The position numbers and the translations under genes were made by a program. From positions 1-53,129 of the forward strand of contig CACZDV010000020.1 of NCBI GenBank assembly GCA_902780025.1: a stretch of 53,129 bases of DNA. The letters are read 5' to 3'. Shown here in pieces: positions 19,282 through 25,954 of this stretch. Below the pieces are notes generated by a model, which searched no databases, was not told the DNA's origin, and saw only the letters and a program-made list of their open reading frames with translations. Position 1 is the stretch's first letter; each line of letters opens with the position of its first letter. The DNA comes from an uncultured Prevotellaceae bacterium. Lineage in GTDB: Bacteria > Bacteroidota > Bacteroidia > Bacteroidales > Bacteroidaceae.

Positions 19282-21831
19282 ATGAGAAAGACCATTTTGA
19301 CGCTGCTTGCCCTGTTGGCTGTATGCACAGGACTACGTGCTGCCGAACCGTTTGTCACCTTTACTCCGCAGGCTGATGCCCTGCCGTTGAAAGGGGCCAC
19401 CATCGGATATAGTGAGCAGGAGAATGAGGGCGTAAAAATCGCCATCCGTAACCTGCAGGCCGACTTTGAGCGCGTCCTCGGCACTGTGCCCTCCACTGTG
19501 CCCGATGCATCTCCATCGGGCCCCACCATCCTCATCGGAACCCTCGGCAAGAACAAGGACATCGACCGCCTGAAGCTCGCCGACCTGAAAGGCAAGCGCG
19601 AGAAGTATATCATCACCACCGTCGGCCAGCAGTTGGTCATCGCCGGCAGCGACCGTCGCGGTACGATCTATGGTATCTATGAGCTGAGCCGCCAGTTGGG
19701 CGTGTCGCCCTGGTACTGGTGGGCTGACGCTCCTGTCGCTAAGCACGATGAGGCTTATATCATAAAAGGTACGTACACGGACGGGGAGCCTGCCGTCGAG
19801 TTCCGCGGCATTTTCCTCAACGACGAGGCGCCCTGCCTCACCGGTTGGGTGAAGAACACCTTCGGAACGGACTATGGCGACCACCGCTTCTATGAGAAGG
19901 TCTTTGAGTTGATCCTCCGTCTGAAGGGTAATTTCCTTTGGCCTGCCATGTGGGGTTGGGCTTTCTATGCCGACGACCCGGAGAATGGCAAGTTGGCCGA
20001 CCGTATGGGTGTCATCATGGGTACCTCCCACCATGAGCCGATGGCTCGTAACCATCAGGAGTATGCCCGTCACCGTCAGGAGTGGGGTGCTTGGAACTAC
20101 CAGACCAACCAGACCAAGCTCGACCAGTTCTTCCGCGAAGGTATTGAGCGCATGAAGGGTACCGAGGACATCGTGACCATCGGTATGCGTGGCGACGGCG
20201 ACGAGGCCATGAGCGACAAGGCAGACACCAAGCTGATGGAGCGCATCATCAACAACCAGCGCAAGATTATTAAGGACGTGACACGTAAGCCTGCCGAGAA
20301 GACCACGCAGGTGTGGGCACTCTATAAGGAGGTGCAGGACTACTACGACGCTGGCCTCCGTGTGCCCGACGATGTGATGATCCTGATTAGCGACGACAAC
20401 TGGGGCGACATCCGCCGTGTACCTACCGCTGCCGAGCGCAGCCGTAGGGGAGGGTGGGGCATCTACTACCACGTCGACTATGTGGGCGCTCCTCGCAACA
20501 CCAAGTGGCTCAACGTCACCCAGACGCAGCAGATGTTCGAGCAGCTGTCATTAGCCTATGACTGGGGCATCCAGCGCATGTGGATTCTCAATGTCGGCGA
20601 CTTGAAGCCCATGGAGTACCCCATCCAGCTGTTCATGGATATGGCTTGGAGTCCCAAGGACTACACCGTCCAGACCGTCACCGACCACACCCGCCGCTTC
20701 TTTGCCCAAAACCTCGCCACTACGGTGCCCGCCGCATCTCCGGCGGCCATCACCGCCACCGTTCCCGCTGCTTCTCCAGCGGCCATCGCCGACGAAGCCG
20801 CCTCTATCTACAACCGCAACTGCCAGTACATGGCTCGCGTCACCCCCGAAATGCTCGATGCCCGTACCTATAATGTCGAGACGGGTGAGTGGAAACAGGT
20901 GGCCGACGAGTATGCCCGCCTTGAGGCCCGTGCCCTGCGCCTCTATCAGGAAATCCCTGCCGAGGCCCGCGATTTCTATCGCCAGCTGGTGCTCTTCCCC
21001 GTTCAGGCAATGGCTAACCTCTATGATATGTACTACGCCCAGGCCATGAACCAGTATATGGCCAAGGCTGGCAGTCCCGATGCCAACGAGTGGGCAGCCG
21101 AGGTGGCTCGTTGCTTCAAGCGCGACTCCCTGCTCTGTGCGGCCTATAACACTGAGATTGCTGGAGGCAAGTGGAACGGCATGATGACCCAGAAGCACAT
21201 TGGCTACCGCTCGTGGAACGACAACTTCCGCCGCGATATGCTCCCCCAAACCACCACCGTGCCTGTCGCCTCTCCGACAGGCGACTACACCTTCACCCCC
21301 AGCAACGGCTACGTCTCTATCGAGGCCGAGCACTATTACAGCGCTACGGCGCCCGCAGGCATGCAGTGGACCATCTATCCCTACTATGGCCGTACCCGCA
21401 GCGCCGTTGCCCTGACACCTAATACGACAATCTCCACCGGTAATGCTGGACTGACCTATCGGTTCACACTGCCTGCAGATGCTCCTCAGACGGTGAAGGT
21501 GCATGTCGTGGTGAAGTCGACGCTTGACTTCCTGAATATCGGTGGCTTCAGTTATACTGTCAGCCTCGACAACTCAGAGCCTCAGGATGTGAACTTCAAC
21601 GAGAAACTCGTTGACCGCCAGCCCTATATGTACTCAGACTACTATCCTGCCGTCGCCCGCCGCATCGTCGAGAAGGTGGTGGAACTGCCCGTCGGCAAGG
21701 ACGTTACTACCCATGAGCTGACGCTTCGTCCGAAGCATCCCGGCATCGTCTTCGAGAAGATTGTCGTCGATTTCGGCGGTTACAAGCCCTCGTATCTGTT
21801 TATGAACGAGTCGCGTTACGTCAAGGAGTAA
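19282..21831 (+). CDS. GH115 xylan alpha-1,2-glucuronidase carrying hairpin-encoded inserts
   Basis: An 849-residue protein with a signal peptide (LTLLALLAVCTGLRA). GH115 blocks are GTIYGIYELSRQLGVSPWYW, EFRGIFLNDEAPCLTGW, NFLWPAMWGWAF, MGTSHHEPMARNHQEY, GMRGDGDEAM, DDNWGDIRRVP and WILNVGDLKPMEYP. It removes (4-O-methyl)glucuronic acid from xylan and is last in the operon. Three Ala/Ser/Pro-rich inserts interrupt it at residues about 67-82, 480-503 and 657-670. They contain VPDASPSG, VPAASPAA (twice) and VPVASPTG. Each is encoded by a hairpin with loop GCATCTCC or a variant (see repeats). They lie between conserved blocks, which suggests they are tolerated surface loops. The gene's last 11 bp overlap convergent lpxB. 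Confidence 0.92.
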   Translation: MRKTILTLLALLAVCTGLRAAEPFVTFTPQADALPLKGATIGYSEQENEGVKIAIRNLQADFERVLGTVPSTVPDASPSGPTILIGTLGKNKDIDRLKLADLKGKREKYIITTVGQQLVIAGSDRRGTIYGIYELSRQLGVSPWYWWADAPVAKHDEAYIIKGTYTDGEPAVEFRGIFLNDEAPCLTGWVKNTFGTDYGDHRFYEKVFELILRLKGNFLWPAMWGWAFYADDPENGKLADRMGVIMGTSHHEPMARNHQEYARHRQEWGAWNYQTNQTKLDQFFREGIERMKGTEDIVTIGMRGDGDEAMSDKADTKLMERIINNQRKIIKDVTRKPAEKTTQVWALYKEVQDYYDAGLRVPDDVMILISDDNWGDIRRVPTAAERSRRGGWGIYYHVDYVGAPRNTKWLNVTQTQQMFEQLSLAYDWGIQRMWILNVGDLKPMEYPIQLFMDMAWSPKDYTVQTVTDHTRRFFAQNLATTVPAASPAAITATVPAASPAAIADEAASIYNRNCQYMARVTPEMLDARTYNVETGEWKQVADEYARLEARALRLYQEIPAEARDFYRQLVLFPVQAMANLYDMYYAQAMNQYMAKAGSPDANEWAAEVARCFKRDSLLCAAYNTEIAGGKWNGMMTQKHIGYRSWNDNFRRDMLPQTTTVPVASPTGDYTFTPSNGYVSIEAEHYYSATAPAGMQWTIYPYYGRTRSAVALTPNTTISTGNAGLTYRFTLPADAPQTVKVHVVVKSTLDFLNIGGFSYTVSLDNSEPQDVNFNEKLVDRQPYMYSDYYPAVARRIVEKVVELPVGKDVTTHELTLRPKHPGIVFEKIVVDFGGYKPSYLFMNESRYVKE
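19500..19521 (+). repeat. Intragenic hairpin H1 (stem GCCCGAT, loop GCATCTCC)
   Basis: Stem GCCCGAT/ATCGGGC around the loop GCATCTCC, in frame in GH115. It is preceded by a tandem ACTGTGCCCTCC-ACTGTGCCC. Confidence 0.8.
20729..20746 (+). repeat. Intragenic hairpin H2 (stem CCGCC, loop GCATCTCC)
   Basis: Stem CCGCC/GGCGG with the same 8-nt loop as H1. It is preceded by ACGGTGC. It lies 18 nt before H3. Confidence 0.8.
20765..20782 (+). repeat. Intragenic hairpin H3 (stem CCGCT, loop GCTTCTCC)
   Basis: Stem CCGCT/AGCGG; the loop differs by one base from H1/H2. It is preceded by ACCGTTC. The stem change relative to H2 is compensated on both arms. Confidence 0.8.
21261..21282 (+). repeat. Intragenic hairpin H4 (stem GCCTGTC, loop GCCTCTCC)
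   Basis: Stem GCCTGTC/GACAGGC with the loop GCCTCTCC, preceded by ACCGT. It is the third insert site in GH115. Confidence 0.8.
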
Positions 21832-22972
21832 CGCTCAACAGTTTTATCATTAAGTGCGCCGCACGGTTGGGAGCGTCATTCTCGCCCAACCGGCGGTGTA
21901 CTTCTTCATAGTCGTCGAGCATCCGCTGCCGCTCAGCACAGCCCGGCAGTATCTTTTCCAGTTCGCGGCGGATGTTCTCCACGCTGAAGGTCTCGGCAAC
22001 CAATTCCGTTACCACCTCGCGGTCGGCTATCAGGTTGACTAAGGAGACGTACTTCACTTTCAGCACTATCCGCCGCATCATGCCGATGAACCGTTTCAGC
22101 GGCGTATAGTAGCACACCACCTGCGGCACACGGAACATACAGGTTTCCAATGTTGCCGTACCGCTGGTGACGAGGGCTGCGGTGGCCTTGGCCAGTAGCG
22201 GATACGTCTGGTTCATCACCAGCCGTACATGACTGCCCACCAAGAACTGCTTATAGTAGTCTTCGTCAATCGATGGCGCTCCCGCCAGCACGATGTCATA
22301 CTCGCCAGCCAAGTGTCGTGTGGCCTCAATCATAGCGGGCAGGTTGTCCTTAATCTCCTGCTGACGGCTGCCAGCCAGCAAGGCAATACATTTCTCGTAC
22401 CTCGTATCTCGTACCTCGTACCTCGAAAGAAACTCCCTCACCTCCTGTGCCGTCGGATTTCCCACATAGTGGATAGGGTAGTGGTGCTTCTGTTCGAAGA
22501 ACGCCACCTCGAAAGGCAGGATGGAGAACAGTTCGTCCACATCGCGCTTAATGGCCTTGATGCGATACTCTTTCCACGCCCATATCTTCGGCGAGATATA
22601 GTAATAGACTTTCGGAACTCTCGTACCTCGTATCTCGCACCTCGTACCTCGCATCTCATGCACATACTTCGCTATCTTGAGGTTAAAGCCCGGATAGTCC
22701 ACCAGTATAACCGCGTCAGGCTGCCATTCCGTGATGTCCAGCTTACACCGCTTCATGTTCCTTAGGATGGTTCTCAGGTGCATCAGCACGGGGATAAAGC
22801 CCATATAGGCCAGTTCGCGATAGTGCTTGACCAGCGTACCACCCTCGGCGGCCATCAAGTCACCACCGAAGAAGCGGAACTCCGCTTCCTCGTCTTGCTC
22901 CTTCAGTGCCCGCATCAGTCGTGATGCATGCAGGTCGCCGCTCGCCTCACCAGCTATCAGGTAGTATTTCAT
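21821..22972 (-). CDS. lpxB: Lipid-A-disaccharide synthase
   Basis: A 383-residue glycosyltransferase family 19 protein. The N-terminus MKYYLIAGEASGDLHASRLM is the LpxB signature. FFGGDLMAAEGG, VDYPGFNLKIAKY, YYISPKIWAWKEYRIK, LAGSRQQEI and LVTSGTATLETCMF follow. It joins UDP-diacylglucosamine to lipid X, forming the disaccharide of lipid A at the inner membrane. Two inserts rich in Arg/Glu/Tyr (RGTRCEIRGTR and YEVRDTRYE) are encoded by 7-bp tandem repeats at 22620-22654 and 22395-22426. The -7 box ends 5 nt before the ATG, so the mRNA is probably leaderless or nearly so. The 3' end overlaps GH115 by 11 bp. Confidence 0.93.
   Translation of the reverse strand: MKYYLIAGEASGDLHASRLMRALKEQDEEAEFRFFGGDLMAAEGGTLVKHYRELAYMGFIPVLMHLRTILRNMKRCKLDITEWQPDAVILVDYPGFNLKIAKYVHEMRGTRCEIRGTRVPKVYYYISPKIWAWKEYRIKAIKRDVDELFSILPFEVAFFEQKHHYPIHYVGNPTAQEVREFLSRYEVRDTRYEKCIALLAGSRQQEIKDNLPAMIEATRHLAGEYDIVLAGAPSIDEDYYKQFLVGSHVRLVMNQTYPLLAKATAALVTSGTATLETCMFRVPQVVCYYTPLKRFIGMMRRIVLKVKYVSLVNLIADREVVTELVAETFSVENIRRELEKILPGCAERQRMLDDYEEVHRRLGENDAPNRAAHLMIKLLSVTP
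22395..22426. repeat. Heptamer tandem repeat (CTCGTAC) inside lpxB, site 1
   Basis: Units CTCGTAC, CTCGTAT, CTCGTAC, CTCGTAC and a partial CTCG. On the coding strand they read as GTACGAG-type units and encode YEVRDTRYE. Seven is not a multiple of three, so gain or loss of one unit would shift the frame. Confidence 0.85.
22620..22654. repeat. Heptamer tandem repeat (CTCGTAC) inside lpxB, site 2
   Basis: Units CTCGTAC, CTCGTAT, CTCGCAC, CTCGTAC and CTCGCAT. This is the same unit as site 1, about 200 bp away, in the same gene and orientation. Confidence 0.85.
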
Positions 22973-22977
22973 CGGTG

Positions 22978-22985
22978 CAAATTTA
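22978..22985 (-). promoter_or_regulatory. -7 box of lpxB, almost touching the start codon
   Basis: The minus strand reads TAAATTTG, then five bases, then the ATG at 22972. Transcription from such a box normally begins 4-7 nt downstream, which is the start codon itself. Confidence 0.6.
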
Positions 22986-23038
22986 CGAATAAAATCCTAA
23001 TTGCCATCATTTTTGTGGGAATTATTTCATAGCAGGCC

Positions 23039-24199
23039 TCACTCATCGCTACCAAATCTCAGCAGACGAGTATCCGTAGCAATGCATATTTCATGTGCCA
23101 AGTCGTTCAAGGTGTGAAAGCGGACGTAGTCCGATTCGCCCTCCATCTGCCAGGGTGCCAGTATCAGAAGCCGGCCTGCAGCACAGGCATAGAAACGCCC
23201 CTGAGACGGTTTCCAATACTCAGTAATGGGCTCCTTCTGTAGGATGATGAGCGGCAGATGGCCTGTTAAGGCGGCAGTGGCAACCTCCTTTTCACCCTTG
23301 GATATGCCTGGTGTCACCAGTACGGCTCCTTCCTCGGCGCGTAACAGTAGCTGAGCCTTCTCCTGGGCATACTCGGGAGTCAGGTGCGTCGGCGTCCCTT
23401 GTGCATTCTTGCGGTGGAAGAACACCTGCAGTTTATCCGGGTTCTTCAGTAAGAATAGGTTGCCGAAGGCCGCATATTCGCGGTTGTGTATCCATAGGTG
23501 TAGGCGGCGTTGCATCAGGTTTGGGCATTCCTCCCTCAGTCTGGCCCTGAAAGGGTTCTCGTCCATATATCGGCAGATATTCTCCAGCATCCCGTCCCTG
23601 ATGATGATGCGGTCATGATAGCCCGCCTCAAACAGAACGGGCCGCCAGCCCGAGGGAGAAGCCTCGGTCACCGTGCCCTCCACCGTGCCCTCTACCGTGC
23701 CCGGCGCATTTCCGCCGGGCTTCTTTCCGCCGGGCCTCCTTCCGCCGCTCTCCCTTCCTCCGGCCCTCCTTCCGCCGCTCTCATCCTGCAGTTTCCACCA
23801 CGCCCTTGTGCATCCCGTCTTGAATCCACGAACGACGCTCCCCAGGTGCTTCTTCTCCGGCAGCCTCCCTTTCACCCTCACTAAGAGGTGAATGTGGTCA
23901 GGCATCAGCGCCACCTTACACACCTCCACCATCGGGTAGAACCGTGAGATCTTCCCCACCTCTTCCTGAAGTATCAAGGCCCCTAACGTTGAGCATTGCA
24001 AATGAGGAAACTCAGCCGTCCCTCTTGCCCCTCTCGTATGTCCTACGATACTGCCAAACAGGCGCTGCCGTCCCTCCGTCACCAGCGTTATCATATAAAC
24101 GCCGGGACGGTTATAGTCGTGAAAATACGCCCTGCGGTGCCCGTTATGCTTCGTTTCCTCAGGCGTCAATCCCGCAGCTATCACCTCTTCTCGTGTCAT
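23039..24199 (-). CDS. RAYT/IS200-like HUH (Y1) transposase with C-terminal extension
   Basis: A 386-residue protein. Residues about 25-220 form the Y1_Tnp fold: YMITLVTEGRQRLFG, the HUH motif in ALMPDHIHLLV (His102 and His104), VVRGFKTGCTRAWW, and ICRYMDENPFRAR with the probable catalytic Tyr211. This type (REP-associated tyrosine transposase) nicks single-stranded hairpins and is usually a single-copy, domesticated enzyme. Residues 140-183 are a Gly/Arg/Lys-rich and Thr-Val-Glu repeat insert that splits the domain and is encoded by two hairpins of the GH115 type. Residues about 285-386 (VLVTPGISKGEKEVA, then LLILAPW) resemble a DprA/LOG-like Rossmann module; this is a weaker call. No terminal inverted repeats or target duplications were found. 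Confidence 0.8.
   Translation of the reverse strand: MTREEVIAAGLTPEETKHNGHRRAYFHDYNRPGVYMITLVTEGRQRLFGSIVGHTRGARGTAEFPHLQCSTLGALILQEEVGKISRFYPMVEVCKVALMPDHIHLLVRVKGRLPEKKHLGSVVRGFKTGCTRAWWKLQDESGGRRAGGRESGGRRPGGKKPGGNAPGTVEGTVEGTVTEASPSGWRPVLFEAGYHDRIIIRDGMLENICRYMDENPFRARLREECPNLMQRRLHLWIHNREYAAFGNLFLLKNPDKLQVFFHRKNAQGTPTHLTPEYAQEKAQLLLRAEEGAVLVTPGISKGEKEVATAALTGHLPLIILQKEPITEYWKPSQGRFYACAAGRLLILAPWQMEGESDYVRFHTLNDLAHEICIATDTRLLRFGSDE
23650..23667 (-). repeat. Intragenic hairpin H6 inside the transposase gene
   Basis: On the minus (coding) strand: CCGAG, loop GCTTCTCC, CTCGG. It is the same class as H1-H4 and encodes part of EASPSG. Confidence 0.75.
23699..23720 (+). repeat. Intragenic hairpin H5 inside the transposase gene
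   Basis: On the plus strand: GCCCGGC, loop GCATTTCC, GCCGGGC. It is opposite in orientation to H6. Between them lie three tandem copies of a 12-bp unit, ACCGTGCCCTCC or close, the same unit that precedes H1. Confidence 0.75.
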
Positions 24200-24218
24200 A
24201 CCTCGTAAATCTTTGCCA

Positions 24219-24226
24219 CAAAGTTA
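24219..24226 (-). promoter_or_regulatory. -7 box for the RAYT transposase gene
   Basis: The minus strand reads TAACTTTG 19 nt upstream of the ATG at 24199. A CAAG (TTG on the minus strand) lies about 20 bp further upstream. Confidence 0.5.
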
Positions 24227-24270
24227 CGAAGTCTTTTCGAGAAATCCAAGCAAAGCTGCAAGAAATGTTT

Positions 24271-24480
24271 CTACAGGACGTGGTCTAACTCCAAGAACAG
24301 ACGGCTGTCGGCATTTTCCGGGTTGTCCGAAGTATTCTCATCTACATCCACAAAACCATCGCTGGCGGCAACCATTCGTTCAAGTTCCATCTCCAAGATA
24401 GCCACGTCGGGTTGCATATTAAGTCCATTTTTTGCTTGGCTTTGCAAAGACTTACGGATACGGGCCTCTCCGAATTTCAT
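24271..24480 (-). CDS. Small peptide of the M-x-P ... A-A-S type (69 aa)
   Basis: The ATG at 24480 follows a GAAGAG purine stretch. An upstream in-frame TTG at 24537 is less likely. The product starts MKFGEARIRKSLQSQAKNG and continues NMQPDVAILEMELERMVAAS, then an acidic tail rich in Asp/Glu/Asn. The core M-Q-P ... E-M-E ... V-A-A-S aligns with the small genes at 277 (M-K-P ... E-V-E ... L-A-G-S) and 34931 (M-T-P ... D-T-E ... L-A-G-S). It sits upstream of the RAYT gene on the same strand, about 70 bp away, but the RAYT gene has its own -7 box. Function unknown; it could be an orphan. Confidence 0.5.
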   Translation of the reverse strand: MKFGEARIRKSLQSQAKNGLNMQPDVAILEMELERMVAASDGFVDVDENTSDNPENADSRLFLELDHVL

Positions 24481-24530
24481 GGTTCGCTCTTCGAGTTTAG
24501 TTATCTCTATCGTTCCAATTTTACACGAAT

Positions 24531-24778
24531 TTCGCAAAAGACCTCACCACCTCACCCGATATGGCTGAAACATCGATGTGCAAAGGGTTTGCAGAAGGTG
24601 AGGTGTTCACCAAACACCTCCCCTGACACCTCTCCTTCACCTCCCTGCCAGTTCATTCTTGAAGTGAGGTCTCAAGTGAGGTCTTAGGTGAGGTGTTTGC
24701 AAAAGACCTCACGTGGCTAAGAGCCCCTGTATATCGATGTTTCAGCGGTGTTGGGTGAGGTGGTGAGGTGTTTTTACG
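24531..24778. repeat. Large imperfect palindrome with GGTGAGGTG repeats
   Basis: The left arm (24531-24580) and the reverse complement of the right arm (24727-24778) share CACCTCACCACCTCACCC and CTGAAACATCGAT with few differences. Inside, GGTGAGGT / ACCTCACC motifs recur on both sides of a centre near 24655. Apparent reading frames here are by-products of the repeat. It could be a decayed MITE or a non-autonomous element. It occupies much of the gene-free stretch 24481-25015. Confidence 0.7.
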
Positions 24779-24857
24779 AAAAGCCCCTCTTTTTTCATCC
24801 AGAAGGGCCACTTGGCGATGATAAAGAGGCCATGTAGCAGGGCTATATAGGTCATGT

Positions 24858-24990
24858 GGGTTTAGTCCGACCAAAGGTAGGGTTTAGTCGGACTAAAGGT
24901 GAGGTTTGGTCGGACTAAAGGTGCCGGGTACAGGGGCGCTACCCGGCAGGTAGCGGGGCTGTAGGTAGTAGGTAGCGGGCCTGTAGGTAC
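24858..24990. repeat. Cluster of short palindromic and direct repeats
   Basis: Three units with core TTTAGTCnGACTAAA (24858-24879, 24880-24902, 24903-24925) come first. A hairpin CCGGGTA / TACCCGG with a 9-nt loop follows (24924-24946). Then comes a direct repeat of AGGTAGCGGGGCTGTAGGTA (24948 and 24971, one difference). It lies just downstream of surE. No U-tract follows the hairpin, so it is not an obvious terminator. Confidence 0.75.
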
Positions 24991-25015
24991 TGGGTAAAGA
25001 AAGCGATACGGAGGA

Positions 25016-25843
25016 TTACTCGAAAGTCATGTTGAGACACTCGTGGGCGGTGACGTCGAAGGTGGTGGGGGTGATGGCGACGTAGCCGTGGGCGAGTGCC
25101 CAGTTGTCGGTATCTTCGGCCTCGGGTTCATCGTTCTGATAGTGGCCTACCATCCAGTGGTAGTCGTAGCCGCGTTGATGATGGCAGGTGGTAATCTCGT
25201 TTAGCCATGAGCCGTGGGCCATGCGGCAGACGCGAACGCCACGGAAGACCCCTTCCGTCTCCCCCTGTTTAGGGGGAGTGTCTTGTTCTCCCCCTAAGCA
25301 GGGGGAGTTAGAGAGGGTCTCGGCGTTTGGGAAGTTGATATTCAGGCAGACGCCCTTGGGCAGGCCGTGCTCCAGGACGTAGCGGGTGTACTTGATGACG
25401 TAGGGACGGAGGGGTTCGAAGTCGGCATCAGGGGCGTGGTCGCAGAGGGAGAAGGCGACGGAGGGGATATACTTCATACATCCCTCCATGACAACGCCCA
25501 TCGTACCGCTGTAGTGGCTGTTGACGGAACCGTTGTCGCCGTGGTTGATGCCGCCGATGACCATATCGGGACGGCGGTCGAGGATGCGGGCAAGGCCCAG
25601 TTTGACGCAGTCGACGGGGGTGCCGTTGCTGGACCACACCTGCAGTCCCTCTTCCTCGCGTTGCAGATGCAGCTTGAGGGGAATCTCCGCCGAGAAGGCG
25701 CAGGAGTAGCCGGAACGGGGGCCGTCGGGGGCGCAGACAACGAGGTCGGCCAGGGGTCGGAGCATGTCGATGAGGCTGTTGATACCCTTGGCCTGATAGC
25801 CGTCGTCATTTGAAATGAGTATTAACGGGCGTTTATTTTCCAT
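25016..25843 (-). CDS. surE: 5'-nucleotidase SurE with repeat-encoded insert
   Basis: A 275-residue protein. SurE motifs are ILISNDDGYQAKGI (metal-binding Asp13 and Asp14), VVCAPDGPRSGYSC, SNGTPVDCVKLG and GGINHGDNGSVNSHYSGTMG. It dephosphorylates nucleoside 5'-monophosphates in the cytoplasm and is a survival protein in other bacteria. Between LNINFPN and GVRVCRMA, where SurE proteins are usually contiguous, there is an insert of about 24 residues (TLSNSPCLGGEQDTPPKQGE and on). It is encoded by two head-to-head CTCCCC palindromes (25247-25319). The gene is divergent from parA, with back-to-back promoters between them. Confidence 0.92.
   Translation of the reverse strand: MENKRPLILISNDDGYQAKGINSLIDMLRPLADLVVCAPDGPRSGYSCAFSAEIPLKLHLQREEEGLQVWSSNGTPVDCVKLGLARILDRRPDMVIGGINHGDNGSVNSHYSGTMGVVMEGCMKYIPSVAFSLCDHAPDADFEPLRPYVIKYTRYVLEHGLPKGVCLNINFPNAETLSNSPCLGGEQDTPPKQGETEGVFRGVRVCRMAHGSWLNEITTCHHQRGYDYHWMVGHYQNDEPEAEDTDNWALAHGYVAITPTTFDVTAHECLNMTFE
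25247..25319. repeat. Head-to-head pair of CTCCCC palindromic elements inside surE (copies B and C)
   Basis: Copy C (25288-25319, plus) reads CTCCCCCTAAGCAGGGGGAG then TTAGAGAGGGTC. Copy B (25247-25278) reads, on the minus strand, CTCCCCCTAAACAGGGGGAG then ACGGAAGGGGTC. Both match copy A at 3773-3802 in palindrome and tail. The pair adds 73 bp within a conserved gene while keeping the frame. Confidence 0.85.
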
Positions 25844-25864
25844 AAATTTTCATGTTTTTGGGTG

Positions 25865-25872
25865 CAAAGATA
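25865..25872 (-). promoter_or_regulatory. -7 box of surE
   Basis: The minus strand reads TATCTTTG 21 nt upstream of the ATG at 25843. A TTG on the minus strand (25890-25892) lies 17 bp away. Confidence 0.6.
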
Positions 25873-25916
25873 CAAAATAAATCAAACATCAACCGTCAAA
25901 ATTCAAAAATAATGTG

Positions 25917-25924
25917 TATCTTTG
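25917..25924 (+). promoter_or_regulatory. -7 box of the parA-parB operon
   Basis: TATCTTTG lies 30 nt before the parA ATG at 25955. No clear -33 is visible. It is divergent from the surE promoter. Confidence 0.6.
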
Positions 25925-25954
25925 CAACCTGTTTTTTAAGTAAAAGGATTGAAA

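Noticed and set aside
24412-24874. Short open frames on both strands with NTSPPHP-like residues
   Set aside because: They mirror each other because they lie in the palindrome 24531-24778; no ribosome-binding sites or homology are recognisable.
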